The position numbers and the translations under genes are program-made. From Ammonifex degensii KC4 (GTDB lineage: Bacteria; Bacillota; Desulfotomaculia; Desulfotomaculales; Ammonificaceae), in contig NC_013385.1 in the NCBI RefSeq assembly GCF_000024605.1, positions 801,501 to 865,500 of the forward strand: 64,000 bases of DNA, written 5' to 3'. Shown piece after piece: positions 34,387 through 44,159 of this stretch. The notes under the pieces are model-generated. The model saw only the letters and a program-made list of their open reading frames with translations. It ran no database searches and had not been told where the DNA came from. How positions within the stretch are numbered: the first letter of the stretch is position 1; every line of letters begins with the position of its first letter.

Positions 34387-34998
34387 GTGGTGTTCCAGAA
34401 CATACCGCAGCTCGTGAACCTTTACGGGCAGGGGCTGTGGGAGATCATCCTGGGGGACTGCGACTACTGGCTCGTGCTGGGCGGGGTGGAGAGGTCGACG
34501 GCCGCGTACGTCTCCGACATCCTGGGGCACACGTCGGTGAGGAAGGTGACCGAGCAGAGGCCGAAGGGTATAATGAAGTGGCTCGACCCGTGGGAGGGGA
34601 GGGAGACGGAGGGCGTGGAGAGGGCGCCTCTGATGAACCTTTCGGAGGTGACGAGGCTCGGGCTCGACGAGTGCCTGGTGCGGGTGTCTGCCGGCCGGGT
34701 GGTGAAGCTCAAGAAGCTGCCGTACTGGCGGCACCCGCTTTACAGGGAGCTCGAGCCCGCGCACGTGCTGGAGTACCGGCCCGCGTGGGCGGAGTCGTGG
34801 CGCGAGGAGCCCGGGGAGGGTGCCGGAGGGCCTGCCGTCCGTCGGGACGAGCGAGTAGGAGAGGAAGGAGAGGGGAGGTCTCCGGTCCTACCCGGCGGCG
34901 GTCCCGGCAGGGGAGGTGGAGCCCCGGCGCCGTCCGGCGGACCCGGGTCTCCGTCCGGCCGGACGGGGGAAGCGGGAGGAGAAGGCTTCTGGGCGTAG
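34387..34998 (+). pseudogene. partial duplicate of the coupling-protein gene 3' end
   Basis: These 612 bases match 30740-31351 without indels (offset 3,647), beginning at VVFQNIPQL and ending at the same GEGFWA stop. Walker A and the membrane part are missing. The frame is open upstream to 34123 by chance. A hairpin (12-bp stem around GAGGCTCTGGCA) follows. With the intact gene it brackets the restriction-modification gene. Confidence 0.88.
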
Positions 34999-35141
34999 GG
35001 AGGCTCTGGCAGGACATGCCGGAGCCTCTCTCGCTTTCTGCTGGAAAAGGGAAGGGGAGAGGTGAGGCGAGAGAGAATAGCTTTTTTGAGTCCCGGGCCC
35101 ATACTTCGTCGGCCGCACTTTCGGCAGGGAGGTGTTAAGGA

Positions 35142-35273
35142 ATGGAGGGAGAGAAAACTGTTACCTTTCTTGTTCCAGAAGATAGAATTGTTTGCTATAT
35201 TACTGGGAAGTTGCGCAAAGATACCCCTGAAGAGCGTATCCGGCAAGACTGGAGAAACTGGCGGAGGAGCTGA
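35142..35273 (+). CDS. 43-codon fragment resembling a type I restriction N-terminus
   Basis: ATG at 35142 sits behind GGGAGGTGTTAAGGA. The product contains VCYITGKLRKDTPEERIRQD, close to the TG-x-x-R-K-DTPEE-x-x-RQ motif near the N-terminus of some type I restriction or DUF-type nuclease subunits, then stops. It is probably a remnant or a tiny leader gene of the following operon, 6 bases before the HEPN gene start. Confidence 0.45.
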   Translation: MEGEKTVTFLVPEDRIVCYITGKLRKDTPEERIRQDWRNWRRS

Positions 35274-35279
35274 AGTGAG

Positions 35280-36626
35280 ATGATACGGAAGTTTCTTGAA
35301 AGTCTTAGAAAGTTTATAGAGGAAATATGCTGCGTTGCCCACGAAAGAGGTATCCCTTTCCCTAAGAGGCCGTGGAGGAAGTACCGAGCAGAAGTCGAAA
35401 ACGGGCGGCTGGACATCCGGTTTGTCGAAACCGACTGGAAACCCGACCTCTCCGCTTTTTCCGAGCGAACTGTTGGCCTAAACACAGAGGAAAGTAGAGT
35501 GTTTGGCGATTTGATAGAAATAATCGAGCGATCCGAAAAACTTTCACGCGTTTTTTTGACCGATAATGCAGGAAATCCGCTTCCTAAAGAACTTGACAAA
35601 CGCCAGATCAAATATTGGGTACTCTCTAGACTCTTGCCAATCATTCGTCTCTATTTTTCCGAAGTTGGCAGTTTTGATTTCTCCTCCCGAGTTTTCAGCC
35701 GCGTTTGTGATAGGCTGGAACGCGAGATAGAACAATTTCCTCGCTGTGAAAGAATCTTGCTGTGCCCGCTGGTAGGAGTCCACGTTGCAGAAGGCTGTTG
35801 CTTCCAATTGGAAGACGATCTCCGGATAAGATCCTTGAGCCAAGAGGAAATAGAAGAACTTTTCAATGAATGTGTGCCTTATTATCCAGGTCCTAATTTT
35901 AGCACCGTAATAGAAGTAAGGAGGATCATAGAAGCGTTTAACGCTATATCTTTCCCACTGGAAGATAGCAGGCGGATCGAATGTCTGGTTACCGCGTTGA
36001 GGCTGCTTTCCGGGGAGCGCGTTTTCGTACCGTTTCAAGTTGAAAAAAACTTGGGAGTCCTAAAAATACCTTTTGAAAAAGCTTCGTTTATGTCTTTGGA
36101 GCAACGAATCGTGCCGGTACCTGGCAGACTTTACATACTGAACGAAAGAGACCGTGCTGAAGTAGAGGAGATGTACAGGTGTATGTCAGAGTTTCTATTG
36201 GATAGCAAGTCGGGTAAGATCGATCTCGATACAAAGCTGAAAAGGCGGGTAGCACTGGCGCTACGCAAATATAGCGAATGTTTGGATCAGACTTCTCATG
36301 AGTGGAAACTTATAGCGAGTTGGACAGCTTTGGAAGCCCTCTTTTCGCCTAGCGACCAGAGTGAGTTATCTTTTCGGTTAGCACTCCGCGCGGCAACATT
36401 TCTTGGACAAAAGGAAGTATATCAGAAGTTAAAAAACTCATACAGGATACGTTGCAAAATTGTTCATGGTAGATCGAGCTCGGAAGACGAGGTTAAAAGT
36501 GCCGTTACTGAAACTGAAGAAGTGCTAAGCCAAGTGTTACGGAAGATTCTTCAGGAGCCAGAAAGTTACACACCGGATCAGCTTGAAGAAAAGCTCTTGC
36601 AAAACCTGACAGCTGGCTGTACGTAG
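35280..36626 (+). CDS. HEPN-domain protein (ApeA-like RNase candidate)
   Basis: This 448-residue protein comes from conspicuously AT-rich DNA. The C-terminal third (about 330-430) is helical and contains SYRIRCKIVHGRSS, with the HEPN RNase motif R391-x4-H396. It is preceded by WKLIASWTALEALFSP, the pattern of ApeA-like HEPN domains. The N-terminal 300 residues are unrecognised. ATG at 35280 follows GGAGGAG. It is encoded just before the Mod/Res pair in the same direction, 14 bases from mod. A defence RNase accessory to the restriction system is plausible (inference). Confidence 0.6.
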   Translation: MIRKFLESLRKFIEEICCVAHERGIPFPKRPWRKYRAEVENGRLDIRFVETDWKPDLSAFSERTVGLNTEESRVFGDLIEIIERSEKLSRVFLTDNAGNPLPKELDKRQIKYWVLSRLLPIIRLYFSEVGSFDFSSRVFSRVCDRLEREIEQFPRCERILLCPLVGVHVAEGCCFQLEDDLRIRSLSQEEIEELFNECVPYYPGPNFSTVIEVRRIIEAFNAISFPLEDSRRIECLVTALRLLSGERVFVPFQVEKNLGVLKIPFEKASFMSLEQRIVPVPGRLYILNERDRAEVEEMYRCMSEFLLDSKSGKIDLDTKLKRRVALALRKYSECLDQTSHEWKLIASWTALEALFSPSDQSELSFRLALRAATFLGQKEVYQKLKNSYRIRCKIVHGRSSSEDEVKSAVTETEEVLSQVLRKILQEPESYTPDQLEEKLLQNLTAGCT

Positions 36627-36640
36627 GGAGGGTACTGCCG

Positions 36641-39600
36641 ATGGTCGAACGCCCCTTGGAGAAACTCCAATCCCTTTTTCGAGAGCTTTTCCAGTTTGAT
36701 CTGGCTGACTTAGACTTTGGCCTCTACCGTTTGTTCCACCTGAAGCGGGCCGAGATAGAGGCCTTTATAAGCGAGCAACTGCCAAGGGAGGTAGACGCTG
36801 CTTTTCAGATTGTTGCTGATGAAGAGCGGGAGAAGTTGCAGGCCGAACTGGATGCTTTGGCCCGGGAAGTCCGGGAACAGATCGCCGAAGATGCCATTCT
36901 TCCCACTGGTGAGATCCGACCGGAGCATCTAAGCAGTACTGCCAAGGTTGTACGCGAATTAGCAGAACGCTACGAATCTGTCCGCCAGAAAGTGGCTACC
37001 GTCCAGGTTGCTGAAAAGGATAAGGCCGATGTTTTTAACTACCTATATAACTTTTTCAAACGTTATTACGAAGACGGGGACTTCATCCCCAAACGGCGTT
37101 ATGGCACACAGGAAACCTATGCAGTACCCTACAACGGCGAAGAGGTCTTTTTCCACTGGGCCAACCGCGACCAGCATTACGTGAAGACTGCCGAACGGTT
37201 CCGGGATTACGCCTTTAAAGTGGCCGATCTGACCGGCGAGTACCGCGTACATTTTGTCATGACCGAAGCTAGTGTCCCCAAGGACAACACCAAAGGGAAT
37301 GCACGCTACTTCTTCCCCCGGCCTGATCTGGCAACTTACGACGTCGAAAAGCGGGAGTTTACCTTACCGTTCGAGTACCGCCCGCTCACACCTAAAGAGG
37401 CAGAGCAGTACGGCAACAACGGTAAAGTCCAGGAGGCTATCATAGAAGAAGCCTTGCCCTGCATTTTGGAAGCCGTACCGGGCGACAACCTGCGCGCCTT
37501 GCTAAGTCAGCCAGTGAGCGAAGGCGAGGGGGCACCCACGGTGCTCCTCAAGCGCCTGCGTCACTTCTGCCGCCGCAACACCAGCGACTACTTCATTCAC
37601 AAGGATCTGCGGGGCTTTCTCTCCCGTGAGCTGGAGTTCTACATCAAGGATCAGATCCTTCACCTGATGGACCTGGAAGCTGACCTGGAGGCCAAGCGCC
37701 GGGTGGTGCGCACCTTCCGCAAGCTGGCCGAGAAGGTGATTGACTTTTTGGCCGTCATCGAGAACGCCCAGAAGACGCTCTTCGAGAAAAAAAAGTTCGT
37801 TCTGGAGACGGACTACTTGATACCAGTCCAGTACGTGCCGCGCGAGTTCTGGCCGGAAATTCTGCGGAACGAAGAGCAACTAGAGGAGTGGCGGCACTGG
37901 TTGGCTGTGAGCGATGAAATAAACGAGGCATTCCTGGAGGCCCATCCAACGCTATCGGTGCATACTAAGCACTTTGACCGGAGCTTTGTCCACCACCTTT
38001 TAGAGACGTTACCCTTTGACGACCTAGACGAAGCCACCGACGGGATCTTGGTACACGGTGAGAACTATCAGGCGCTGCGGCTTCTCGAAGGACGCTACCA
38101 GGAACAGGTGAAGTGCGTCTACATAGACCCGCCGTACAACTCACCCTCCAGCGAGATAATCTACAAGAATAACTACAAACATTCCACTTGGGCAACCTTA
38201 ATGTTCGAAAGACTCCGGGCTTCCAAAGCTCTTCTTCAGAAGGGTGGAACCATCGCCATCGCTATTGATGATCACGAAGTTGTAACCTTGAAGGCACTGA
38301 TGCCGCTGGTGTTTCCGGGCGAGATTGAAACTGTCGTGGTTCGGAGCAACCCGGCCGGTCGGTCAACTCCGAAGGGGTTTTCGGTCCAACACGAATACGT
38401 GGTCTTTGGGTGGAAAGGCGGAAAGGACGCTGTAGTTGGCCGCCTACAGCATACCGAGGATCAGGTCGAACGGTACGAAGAGAAAGACAAGAATGGAGCG
38501 TATGAGTGGGTCAACTTTAGGAAACATGGGGGCTTTAGACGGGAGTCGCCAAGAATGTTTTACCCGATCTTCGTTAATAGAGAGACCAGAGCTTGGAGAG
38601 TCCCTGAGATGAATTGGAGCGATGAGAGCAAAGAGTGGATCCTGCTTGAACAGCCCGCTGACAACGAGCAAATTCTGTGGCCAATCGACGAACGCGGGCA
38701 GGAGAGACGGTGGAAGTGGAGTGTCGAGAGGTTGCAGGCAAATAAGGACAAGGTGAAGGTAGGTGTGGATCGGAACGGAAACCTAGCACTCTATGTCAAG
38801 TCTTACAAACCCGAAGGTCGAACTCCTCCGACATGGTGGGAGAAGAAAGAATACTCTGCCACAGACTGGGGGACGAGGACCCTTAGTAACCTCTTTGGGG
38901 TGTCCAAGCCTTTCGACTACCCAAAGGCGGTGGAACTCGTGAAAGACTGCTTGAGAGTGGGTTCAGTTGCCGCTTCGGACATTGTCCTTGATTTCTTCGC
39001 TGGCTCCGGCACTACGGCTCACGCCGTTATCGAACTCAACCGCGAGGACAGTGGGCAGCGCAAGTTCATTTTGGTAGAGATAGGTGAGTATTTCGATACC
39101 GTGCTCCTGCCACGAGTCGCTAAAGTCATGTTTGCACCCGAGTGGAGGGGCGGCAGGCCTCAACGCCTACCCACCCCTGAGGAAGTTGAATGTACGCCGC
39201 GGCTGGTTAAGATCCTACGCTTAGAATCCTACGAGGACACTCTGCATAACTTGGCCGCCACGGTGGAGCGGCAAGCCAAGGATGTGCGAGTTCAGGAGTG
39301 GGAGACAGCCTACAAGGCGCTGGCGGGAGAAGACGTCTACCGCCTGCGCTACTGGTTGGAACTCCCCCTCAAGGAGGCTGAGACCTGCTTGCGGGCCCTG
39401 GACCTACGCCGTCCCTTCGCCTACTGCCTGGAGATTCTCACCGACGACGGCCCAGTGCAGAAGCCCGTGGATCTGGTAGAGACCTTCAACTACCTTTACG
39501 GTCTGCGCGTCCGGCGGTATGAAACCTGGCGCAACCCGGACGACGGCGGCCGCGCCTACCGCATCGTCAAGGCCACCGACCGGGAGGGCAAGCGCCGCAT

Positions 39601-39793
39601 CTTGGTGATCTGGCGGGATATGGACGGCCTCGACCCCGAGAAGGAGCGCGCCTTCCTGGAAGGCCAAATCGCCGCAATGAGGCAAAACGGCGAAGTCTGG
39701 GACGAGGTCCTCATCAACGGCGACACTCCTACACCAGGCGTGATATCCCTGGATCCGCTCTTCAAACGGTTGATGATGGAGGGAGAGACCTGA
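36641..39793 (+). CDS. type III-like DNA methyltransferase (Mod)
   Basis: The 1050-residue protein has the beta-type order of methylase motifs: YIDPPYN (motif IV, D496) before VLDFFAGSGTTAHAV (motif I, about 780). That is the arrangement of type III Mod and related adenine methylases. About 450 residues precede the catalytic core, with a coiled segment near the N-terminus (EREKLQAELDALAREVREQI). ATG at 36641 follows AGGGAGGG. Res follows one base after the stop. It probably methylates adenine at the recognition site used by the pair. Confidence 0.82.
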   Translation: MVERPLEKLQSLFRELFQFDLADLDFGLYRLFHLKRAEIEAFISEQLPREVDAAFQIVADEEREKLQAELDALAREVREQIAEDAILPTGEIRPEHLSSTAKVVRELAERYESVRQKVATVQVAEKDKADVFNYLYNFFKRYYEDGDFIPKRRYGTQETYAVPYNGEEVFFHWANRDQHYVKTAERFRDYAFKVADLTGEYRVHFVMTEASVPKDNTKGNARYFFPRPDLATYDVEKREFTLPFEYRPLTPKEAEQYGNNGKVQEAIIEEALPCILEAVPGDNLRALLSQPVSEGEGAPTVLLKRLRHFCRRNTSDYFIHKDLRGFLSRELEFYIKDQILHLMDLEADLEAKRRVVRTFRKLAEKVIDFLAVIENAQKTLFEKKKFVLETDYLIPVQYVPREFWPEILRNEEQLEEWRHWLAVSDEINEAFLEAHPTLSVHTKHFDRSFVHHLLETLPFDDLDEATDGILVHGENYQALRLLEGRYQEQVKCVYIDPPYNSPSSEIIYKNNYKHSTWATLMFERLRASKALLQKGGTIAIAIDDHEVVTLKALMPLVFPGEIETVVVRSNPAGRSTPKGFSVQHEYVVFGWKGGKDAVVGRLQHTEDQVERYEEKDKNGAYEWVNFRKHGGFRRESPRMFYPIFVNRETRAWRVPEMNWSDESKEWILLEQPADNEQILWPIDERGQERRWKWSVERLQANKDKVKVGVDRNGNLALYVKSYKPEGRTPPTWWEKKEYSATDWGTRTLSNLFGVSKPFDYPKAVELVKDCLRVGSVAASDIVLDFFAGSGTTAHAVIELNREDSGQRKFILVEIGEYFDTVLLPRVAKVMFAPEWRGGRPQRLPTPEEVECTPRLVKILRLESYEDTLHNLAATVERQAKDVRVQEWETAYKALAGEDVYRLRYWLELPLKEAETCLRALDLRRPFAYCLEILTDDGPVQKPVDLVETFNYLYGLRVRRYETWRNPDDGGRAYRIVKATDREGKRRILVIWRDMDGLDPEKERAFLEGQIAAMRQNGEVWDEVLINGDTPTPGVISLDPLFKRLMMEGET

Positions 39794-39794
39794 T

Positions 39795-42700
39795 ATGCTC
39801 CGGCTGGAAGATTATCTCGTCCTCAACCGTTTTATGCACCACCTCTTGGGTGCAGAAGACTTCGAGACGCTGAAGAACTTGCTCCGTCCTATGCCAGAAG
39901 GGCCAGATGGTAATGGGCAAAGTCACTTCTTTAAACGGCTAGCTACCCAGCCGGATCTGTGCGTTCCCCCGGACAAGTTGGAAGAGTACGACCGCCGGAT
40001 CATGGCCTACGAGGAGCGGCTCCGCAGGGCCCGGCGGGGCTTCCGGGGCTTCCGCTACTTCCAGTACCTAGCCCTGCTATACACCGAGATCTTCTTGGAT
40101 CGCCTGACCGAAGACCCCGTTTCCTTTGCCACCGACCTCAACGGCTTTCTCGCTAAGTTACGCGCCGAAAAATCCGACCTTGCTGGCTTTCCAGACTTCT
40201 CCCCTGAAAACTTAAGACGCCTGGCCTTCTTCATGGCCACCGGTAGCGGCAAAACCTTGCTCATGCACGTGAACATCTGGCAAGTGCTTTATTATCTTAA
40301 ACACGGCGCCCATCCCGAGGCCCTCGTTCCTGGCAATGCCCCCCGCCGGGAATTCGACAACATCCTGCTCATCACTCCCAACGAAGGTCTCTCCGGCCAG
40401 CACCTAAGAGAACTACGCGAAAGCGGTCTGGATGCAGCTCTGTTCATCGAAGATCGACACGACCCAGGTGGCCTTTTTGGCCCGAAGGTCAAAATCATTG
40501 AGATCCACAAGCTGGCCGAAGAACCCTCTCGCGAAGGTGTGAGCGTGGTTCTGGAGGAAGTCGGCCCAAACAACCTGGTCATCGTGGACGAAGGCCACAA
40601 AGGTACCGGCAGCGAAGCCCAGACCTGGAAGAGACGTCAGAAGTACCTGAGTGAGGGCGGCTTCTTACTGGAGTACAGTGCTACCTTCGCCCAGGCTATC
40701 GCTGCGGCCAACAGAAAAGCCCAAAAGCGACTTCTGGAGGAATACGGCCAAGTGATCCTGTTTGACTACTCATATGCCCATTTCTACGGCGACGGCTACG
40801 GCAAGGACTTTGTTGTGCTGAACCTTAAAGATTCCCGTCCCGAGCAGGCTCATGAGCTGCTGGTGGGTGGGCTTCTGGCTTTTTACCACCAACTTTACCT
40901 GTATCGGCAAAACCGGGCCGCCTTCCACCCCTACAACATCGAGAAGCCCCTGTGGGTGCTTTTAGGCAGTAGCGTCAATGCCCTCTACACTGAGGACAAA
41001 AAGCGTCGTAGCGATGTCGGAGAGGTAGTGGCCTTTCTCAAGCGCTTTGTAGAAGACCGAGGCTGGGCTGTTTCAGTGATGGAGCGCATTCTAGTGGGTA
41101 ACAGCGGCTTCCAGGACGTCGAGAGCGGCCAAGACCTGTTTGCTCCTCATATCGAACGCCTGCGCGGCCAGGATGCCAAAGCTCTTTATGACCAGATCCT
41201 GGCCGAGGTCTTCCACGGTAGTGGCGGCCTGGAGGTGTGGGAGATCAAACAGGCCGACAGCGAACTGGGCCTTCGCCTTTCCACCGCCGATGAAAATGCA
41301 CCCTACTTCGGTGTGATCAACATTGGCGATGTCCCAGCCTTCAAAAAATACCTGGCCGAGCACCTGGGTATCGAGGCGCAGGAGGACAACTTCCGGCCTT
41401 CTCAGTTCGACCTGGTGGATCATCCGGATTCCCCGATCTTTTTGGTTATCGGTGCTAAGAAGTTCATCGAGGGATGGTCCTCGTGGCGTGTGTCCTCCAT
41501 GGGCTTACTCAACGTGGGCAAGGGTGCAGGCTCCCAGATTATTCAGCTCTTTGGCCGCGGCGTGCGCCTCAAGGGCAAGGACATGAGCCTGAAGCGGAGC
41601 GTAGCTTTGAGAGATGACTCGCCGCCGAAAGATCTCCGTTTTCTTGAGACGCTCATCATCTTTGGCTGGAACGCCAATTACCTCCAGACGTTCCGCCAGA
41701 TTATCGCGAACGAGGATATAGGCAAGGAATTTACTTTGCGCATCCGCAAAATGGAGCCGTGGCCGGAGAACCTCCCATTACCATGCAGGAAGCCCGGCTT
41801 CGACGCTTCGGCTCTAACTTGGCCGATAGATGCAAGCGCCCCAACCGTCGAACTGGATCTGACACCCCGCGTAGATATGCTTTCTCCTACGGACGGATCG
41901 CCTATCGTACTCCGGGCCAGGAAGCATGGGTCTGTCTACCTCGACTTTTCCGGATTGCCCGTAGATCTGGAGGCCCTTTATCTGGAAGCGCTGGAGTACA
42001 AACGCATGCGCGGTTACGCCAACCTATACATCACCCCCGAGGCTATAGTCCAAGTCTTGCATGCACGTTGTCGTGTCAGACTGCCCGTAGCGGACCTAAC
42101 CATTGATAACATCCAGAAGGCCGCCGCGCGGGTGCTCAAAGTGTATCTGGACCGCTTTGTGCGCATGAAAGAGCGGGAAGCCGAAAGCCAGCATGTAGAG
42201 GTCGAACATCTAAAAGCCGACGACCCACGTGTGTTGGACGAGTACTGCGTTCGAGTGCGGGGTGAAACGTGGCTTAATGAGATCGAAGAGTTGCTTCGGA
42301 ACGGCCTTCCGGCCGACGACGGCGGAGAGCCACTGCCGCGGCTTTACTTCGACCGTAGCCTGTTCAACCCCCTCCTTACCGAAGGCGGTCGTTCGTGGAA
42401 ACGAACCGTCTCCGTCCACCCGCCAGCGTTAAACCGGGATGAGCGACGGTTTATCGAGGATCTTCGTAGCTTCTGGAAGCAACATTGCAATGACCCTGAA
42501 TTTCGAAACTGCAAACTCTATGTGCTTCGCAACCTGGCACACACTGGCATCCGTCTGTTTCACCGTAGTGGCTTCTACCCAGACTTTATCCTGTGGTTGC
42601 GCAATACTCGTACTGGCCAAACGCGAATCATCTTCGTAGATCCCCACGGCTTGCACCACGGGGGATTGGCGGGAAACATGGACAGGTTCGAAGCCCTGCG

Positions 42701-42905
42701 CGCCTTGCGGGAACTGAGCGGTCGGCTTGAATTTCAACGCAGGGGGATATATTTAGAAGGTTACCTCCTCACCAATTCACCGGTTTCGCAGATTCCGGAC
42801 GCAAATGGTCGTTCTGAGGATCAACTTGAAAAGGAATATCCTTTGGTCTTCCAAACAGGAAATTACGTCGAGAAGATAATAAAAACACCACAGGGGATCT
42901 GCTAA
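39795..42905 (+). CDS. type III-like restriction subunit (Res), DEAD-type helicase
   Basis: The 1036-residue protein has a superfamily II motor with MATGSGKTLL (Walker A, about residue 147) and VDEGHKG (motif II, DEGH rather than DEAH), then LLEYSATFAQ and GRGVRLKGKD (helicase motifs III and VI). The C-terminus has a PD-(D/E)xK-like part, PDFILWL then IIFVDPHGL, with Asp-Pro-His where a Glu-x-Lys is expected. It would translocate and cut with the Mod partner. The altered end motif leaves cleavage in doubt. Confidence 0.8.
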   Translation: MLRLEDYLVLNRFMHHLLGAEDFETLKNLLRPMPEGPDGNGQSHFFKRLATQPDLCVPPDKLEEYDRRIMAYEERLRRARRGFRGFRYFQYLALLYTEIFLDRLTEDPVSFATDLNGFLAKLRAEKSDLAGFPDFSPENLRRLAFFMATGSGKTLLMHVNIWQVLYYLKHGAHPEALVPGNAPRREFDNILLITPNEGLSGQHLRELRESGLDAALFIEDRHDPGGLFGPKVKIIEIHKLAEEPSREGVSVVLEEVGPNNLVIVDEGHKGTGSEAQTWKRRQKYLSEGGFLLEYSATFAQAIAAANRKAQKRLLEEYGQVILFDYSYAHFYGDGYGKDFVVLNLKDSRPEQAHELLVGGLLAFYHQLYLYRQNRAAFHPYNIEKPLWVLLGSSVNALYTEDKKRRSDVGEVVAFLKRFVEDRGWAVSVMERILVGNSGFQDVESGQDLFAPHIERLRGQDAKALYDQILAEVFHGSGGLEVWEIKQADSELGLRLSTADENAPYFGVINIGDVPAFKKYLAEHLGIEAQEDNFRPSQFDLVDHPDSPIFLVIGAKKFIEGWSSWRVSSMGLLNVGKGAGSQIIQLFGRGVRLKGKDMSLKRSVALRDDSPPKDLRFLETLIIFGWNANYLQTFRQIIANEDIGKEFTLRIRKMEPWPENLPLPCRKPGFDASALTWPIDASAPTVELDLTPRVDMLSPTDGSPIVLRARKHGSVYLDFSGLPVDLEALYLEALEYKRMRGYANLYITPEAIVQVLHARCRVRLPVADLTIDNIQKAAARVLKVYLDRFVRMKEREAESQHVEVEHLKADDPRVLDEYCVRVRGETWLNEIEELLRNGLPADDGGEPLPRLYFDRSLFNPLLTEGGRSWKRTVSVHPPALNRDERRFIEDLRSFWKQHCNDPEFRNCKLYVLRNLAHTGIRLFHRSGFYPDFILWLRNTRTGQTRIIFVDPHGLHHGGLAGNMDRFEALRALRELSGRLEFQRRGIYLEGYLLTNSPVSQIPDANGRSEDQLEKEYPLVFQTGNYVEKIIKTPQGIC

Positions 42906-43107
42906 TTACCCGCTTGAGCGCGAAAGGTAGGAAGGTGTGAAAGTAATTAACCTGATCAGGTAGAAATTCTCTATTTTGTCGATTCTCTTGGTCTCTATCC
43001 TGCTTCTGTTCTCGGGTTGTACTTCGAGGTCACCATCCCAGGCTCCCCGCAAAAAGACCGGGTGTGCAACCCTTAATCCTGCCGGCTTTTCCGGGAGGTG
43101 GGGATTC

Positions 43108-43305
43108 TTGAAGCGCTGGTGGTTCGGTTCCTTTGGTCCTTTCGGTTTCGGTTTTTCCTTCGGCTTCCCCTTCGGCTGGTGGGGGAGCGTGAGCGTGGAG
43201 GAAGAGCTTGAGATGTTGCGGGAGTACAAGCGCTGGCTGGAGGAAGAGCTTGAACGGGTCGAGGAGAAGATCGCGCGGCTGGAAGGCGGCAGAAACCAGA
43301 GCTGA
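43108..43305 (+). CDS. small DUF5320-like protein
   Basis: The 65-residue protein has an aromatic/glycine-rich start (FGSFGPFGFGFSFGFPFGWW) followed by a charged coiled coil (EEELEMLREYKRWLEEELER). This is the layout of DUF5320 proteins, whose function is unknown. TTG at 43108 has GGGAGGTGGGG upstream. An in-frame extension to 42976 encodes a lipoprotein-like signal (ILLVSILLLFSGC) but lacks a ribosome site. Apart from this, 42906-43107 holds nothing clear. Confidence 0.6.
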   Translation: MKRWWFGSFGPFGFGFSFGFPFGWWGSVSVEEELEMLREYKRWLEEELERVEEKIARLEGGRNQS

Positions 43306-43474
43306 AGAAAATCTTTGCGCCGCCTGGCAGCGGGGAGGTGGGCCGCGCGTGCGGCCCGTCCTCTGCTCCGCGGTTCTGATGGTTCTCGCCGTTGGGAATT
43401 GATGTTTTGCCGGAGAAGCCGGCCTGCCGTCCCACAGGACGGCGGGTGTTCCGCGGTGCCGCCAGGACGCCAAC

Positions 43475-43509
43475 GCCGGGAGAGAGTTCCCGGCCTTTTC
43501 TTTTTTTTT
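43475..43509 (+). terminator. rho-independent terminator
   Basis: GCCGGGA (43475-43481) pairs with TTCCCGGC (43487-43494), followed by CTTTTCTTTTTTTTT. Upstream, 43306-43474 contains a second hairpin (CTGCCGTCC/GGACGGCGG near 43430-43452) but no gene. Confidence 0.85.
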
Positions 43510-43562
43510 GGAGCTAAAAGTTTGCCCAGGTGTCGCGCCCGGGAAAAAGGAGGAGGTTGCCC

Positions 43563-44087
43563 GTGAGGGTGCGGGTAAAAGGAACACCAGGGCGGTGCAG
43601 GTACGCGGGAAGCTTTGATGCGGCCAGGAGGCTCCACGTCCCCTACCGCGTGGTACCTGCCAGGGAGGCGCTGTTCGTCGACCCCCGGCAGGCGGCCGTC
43701 GGGGAGTGGGCCGTGGTGGACTGCGTGTGCGGGTACATGGAGTCTTTCCCTCCCGTCTGCGAGGCGGGCTGCTTTTTGGCCAGCGCCGCGTTCCGGACGA
43801 GGAGGGAAGCCGTCCTTTACGCCTTCCGGCGCAGGCGGGAGCGCGAGCGGCGGCCGGTCAGGTGGCGGGAGGACCCTCACTTCCACACTGTGTGGCCGGA
43901 AGGGTGCGTCTTTTACCGCGGCCGGTACGGGGAGGTGGTCATCGCCCCGTGCTGGGCCGCGGTGGAGGTCGAGATGGGAAGAAGGGGGGTATTCCCCCGG
44001 GAGGACGAGATGGTCCTGGCCTTCCTGATAGGGGTTCGCGCGGGAGTCTTCAAGTTTCCCCTCCAAGACCCGAGGTCTGACGGCTGA
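43563..44087 (+). CDS. hypothetical ICE cargo protein
   Basis: The 174-residue protein starts at GTG 43563, 6 bases after AAAGGAGGAGG; the longer frame to 43530 runs through that site. It contains several paired cysteines (VDCVCGYMESFPPVCEAGC), an arginine-rich helix (RRRRERERRPVRWRED) and a C-terminal helix. I recognise no family. It lies between two strong terminators and so forms its own transcription unit just before xis/int. Confidence 0.6.
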   Translation: MRVRVKGTPGRCRYAGSFDAARRLHVPYRVVPAREALFVDPRQAAVGEWAVVDCVCGYMESFPPVCEAGCFLASAAFRTRREAVLYAFRRRRERERRPVRWREDPHFHTVWPEGCVFYRGRYGEVVIAPCWAAVEVEMGRRGVFPREDEMVLAFLIGVRAGVFKFPLQDPRSDG

Positions 44088-44107
44088 AGCTCGTCCTGCC
44101 GGACGGG

Positions 44108-44144
44108 AAGGGGGCGGACGAAAGTCCGCCCCCTTTTCTTTTTC
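44108..44144 (+). terminator. rho-independent terminator before xis
   Basis: A 12-bp stem (44108-44119 with 44124-44135, arm AAGGGGGCGGAC, GAAA loop) is followed by TTCTTTTT. It separates the hypothetical gene from the excisionase gene. Confidence 0.92.
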
Positions 44145-44159
44145 AGGAGGTGGTCGCAC

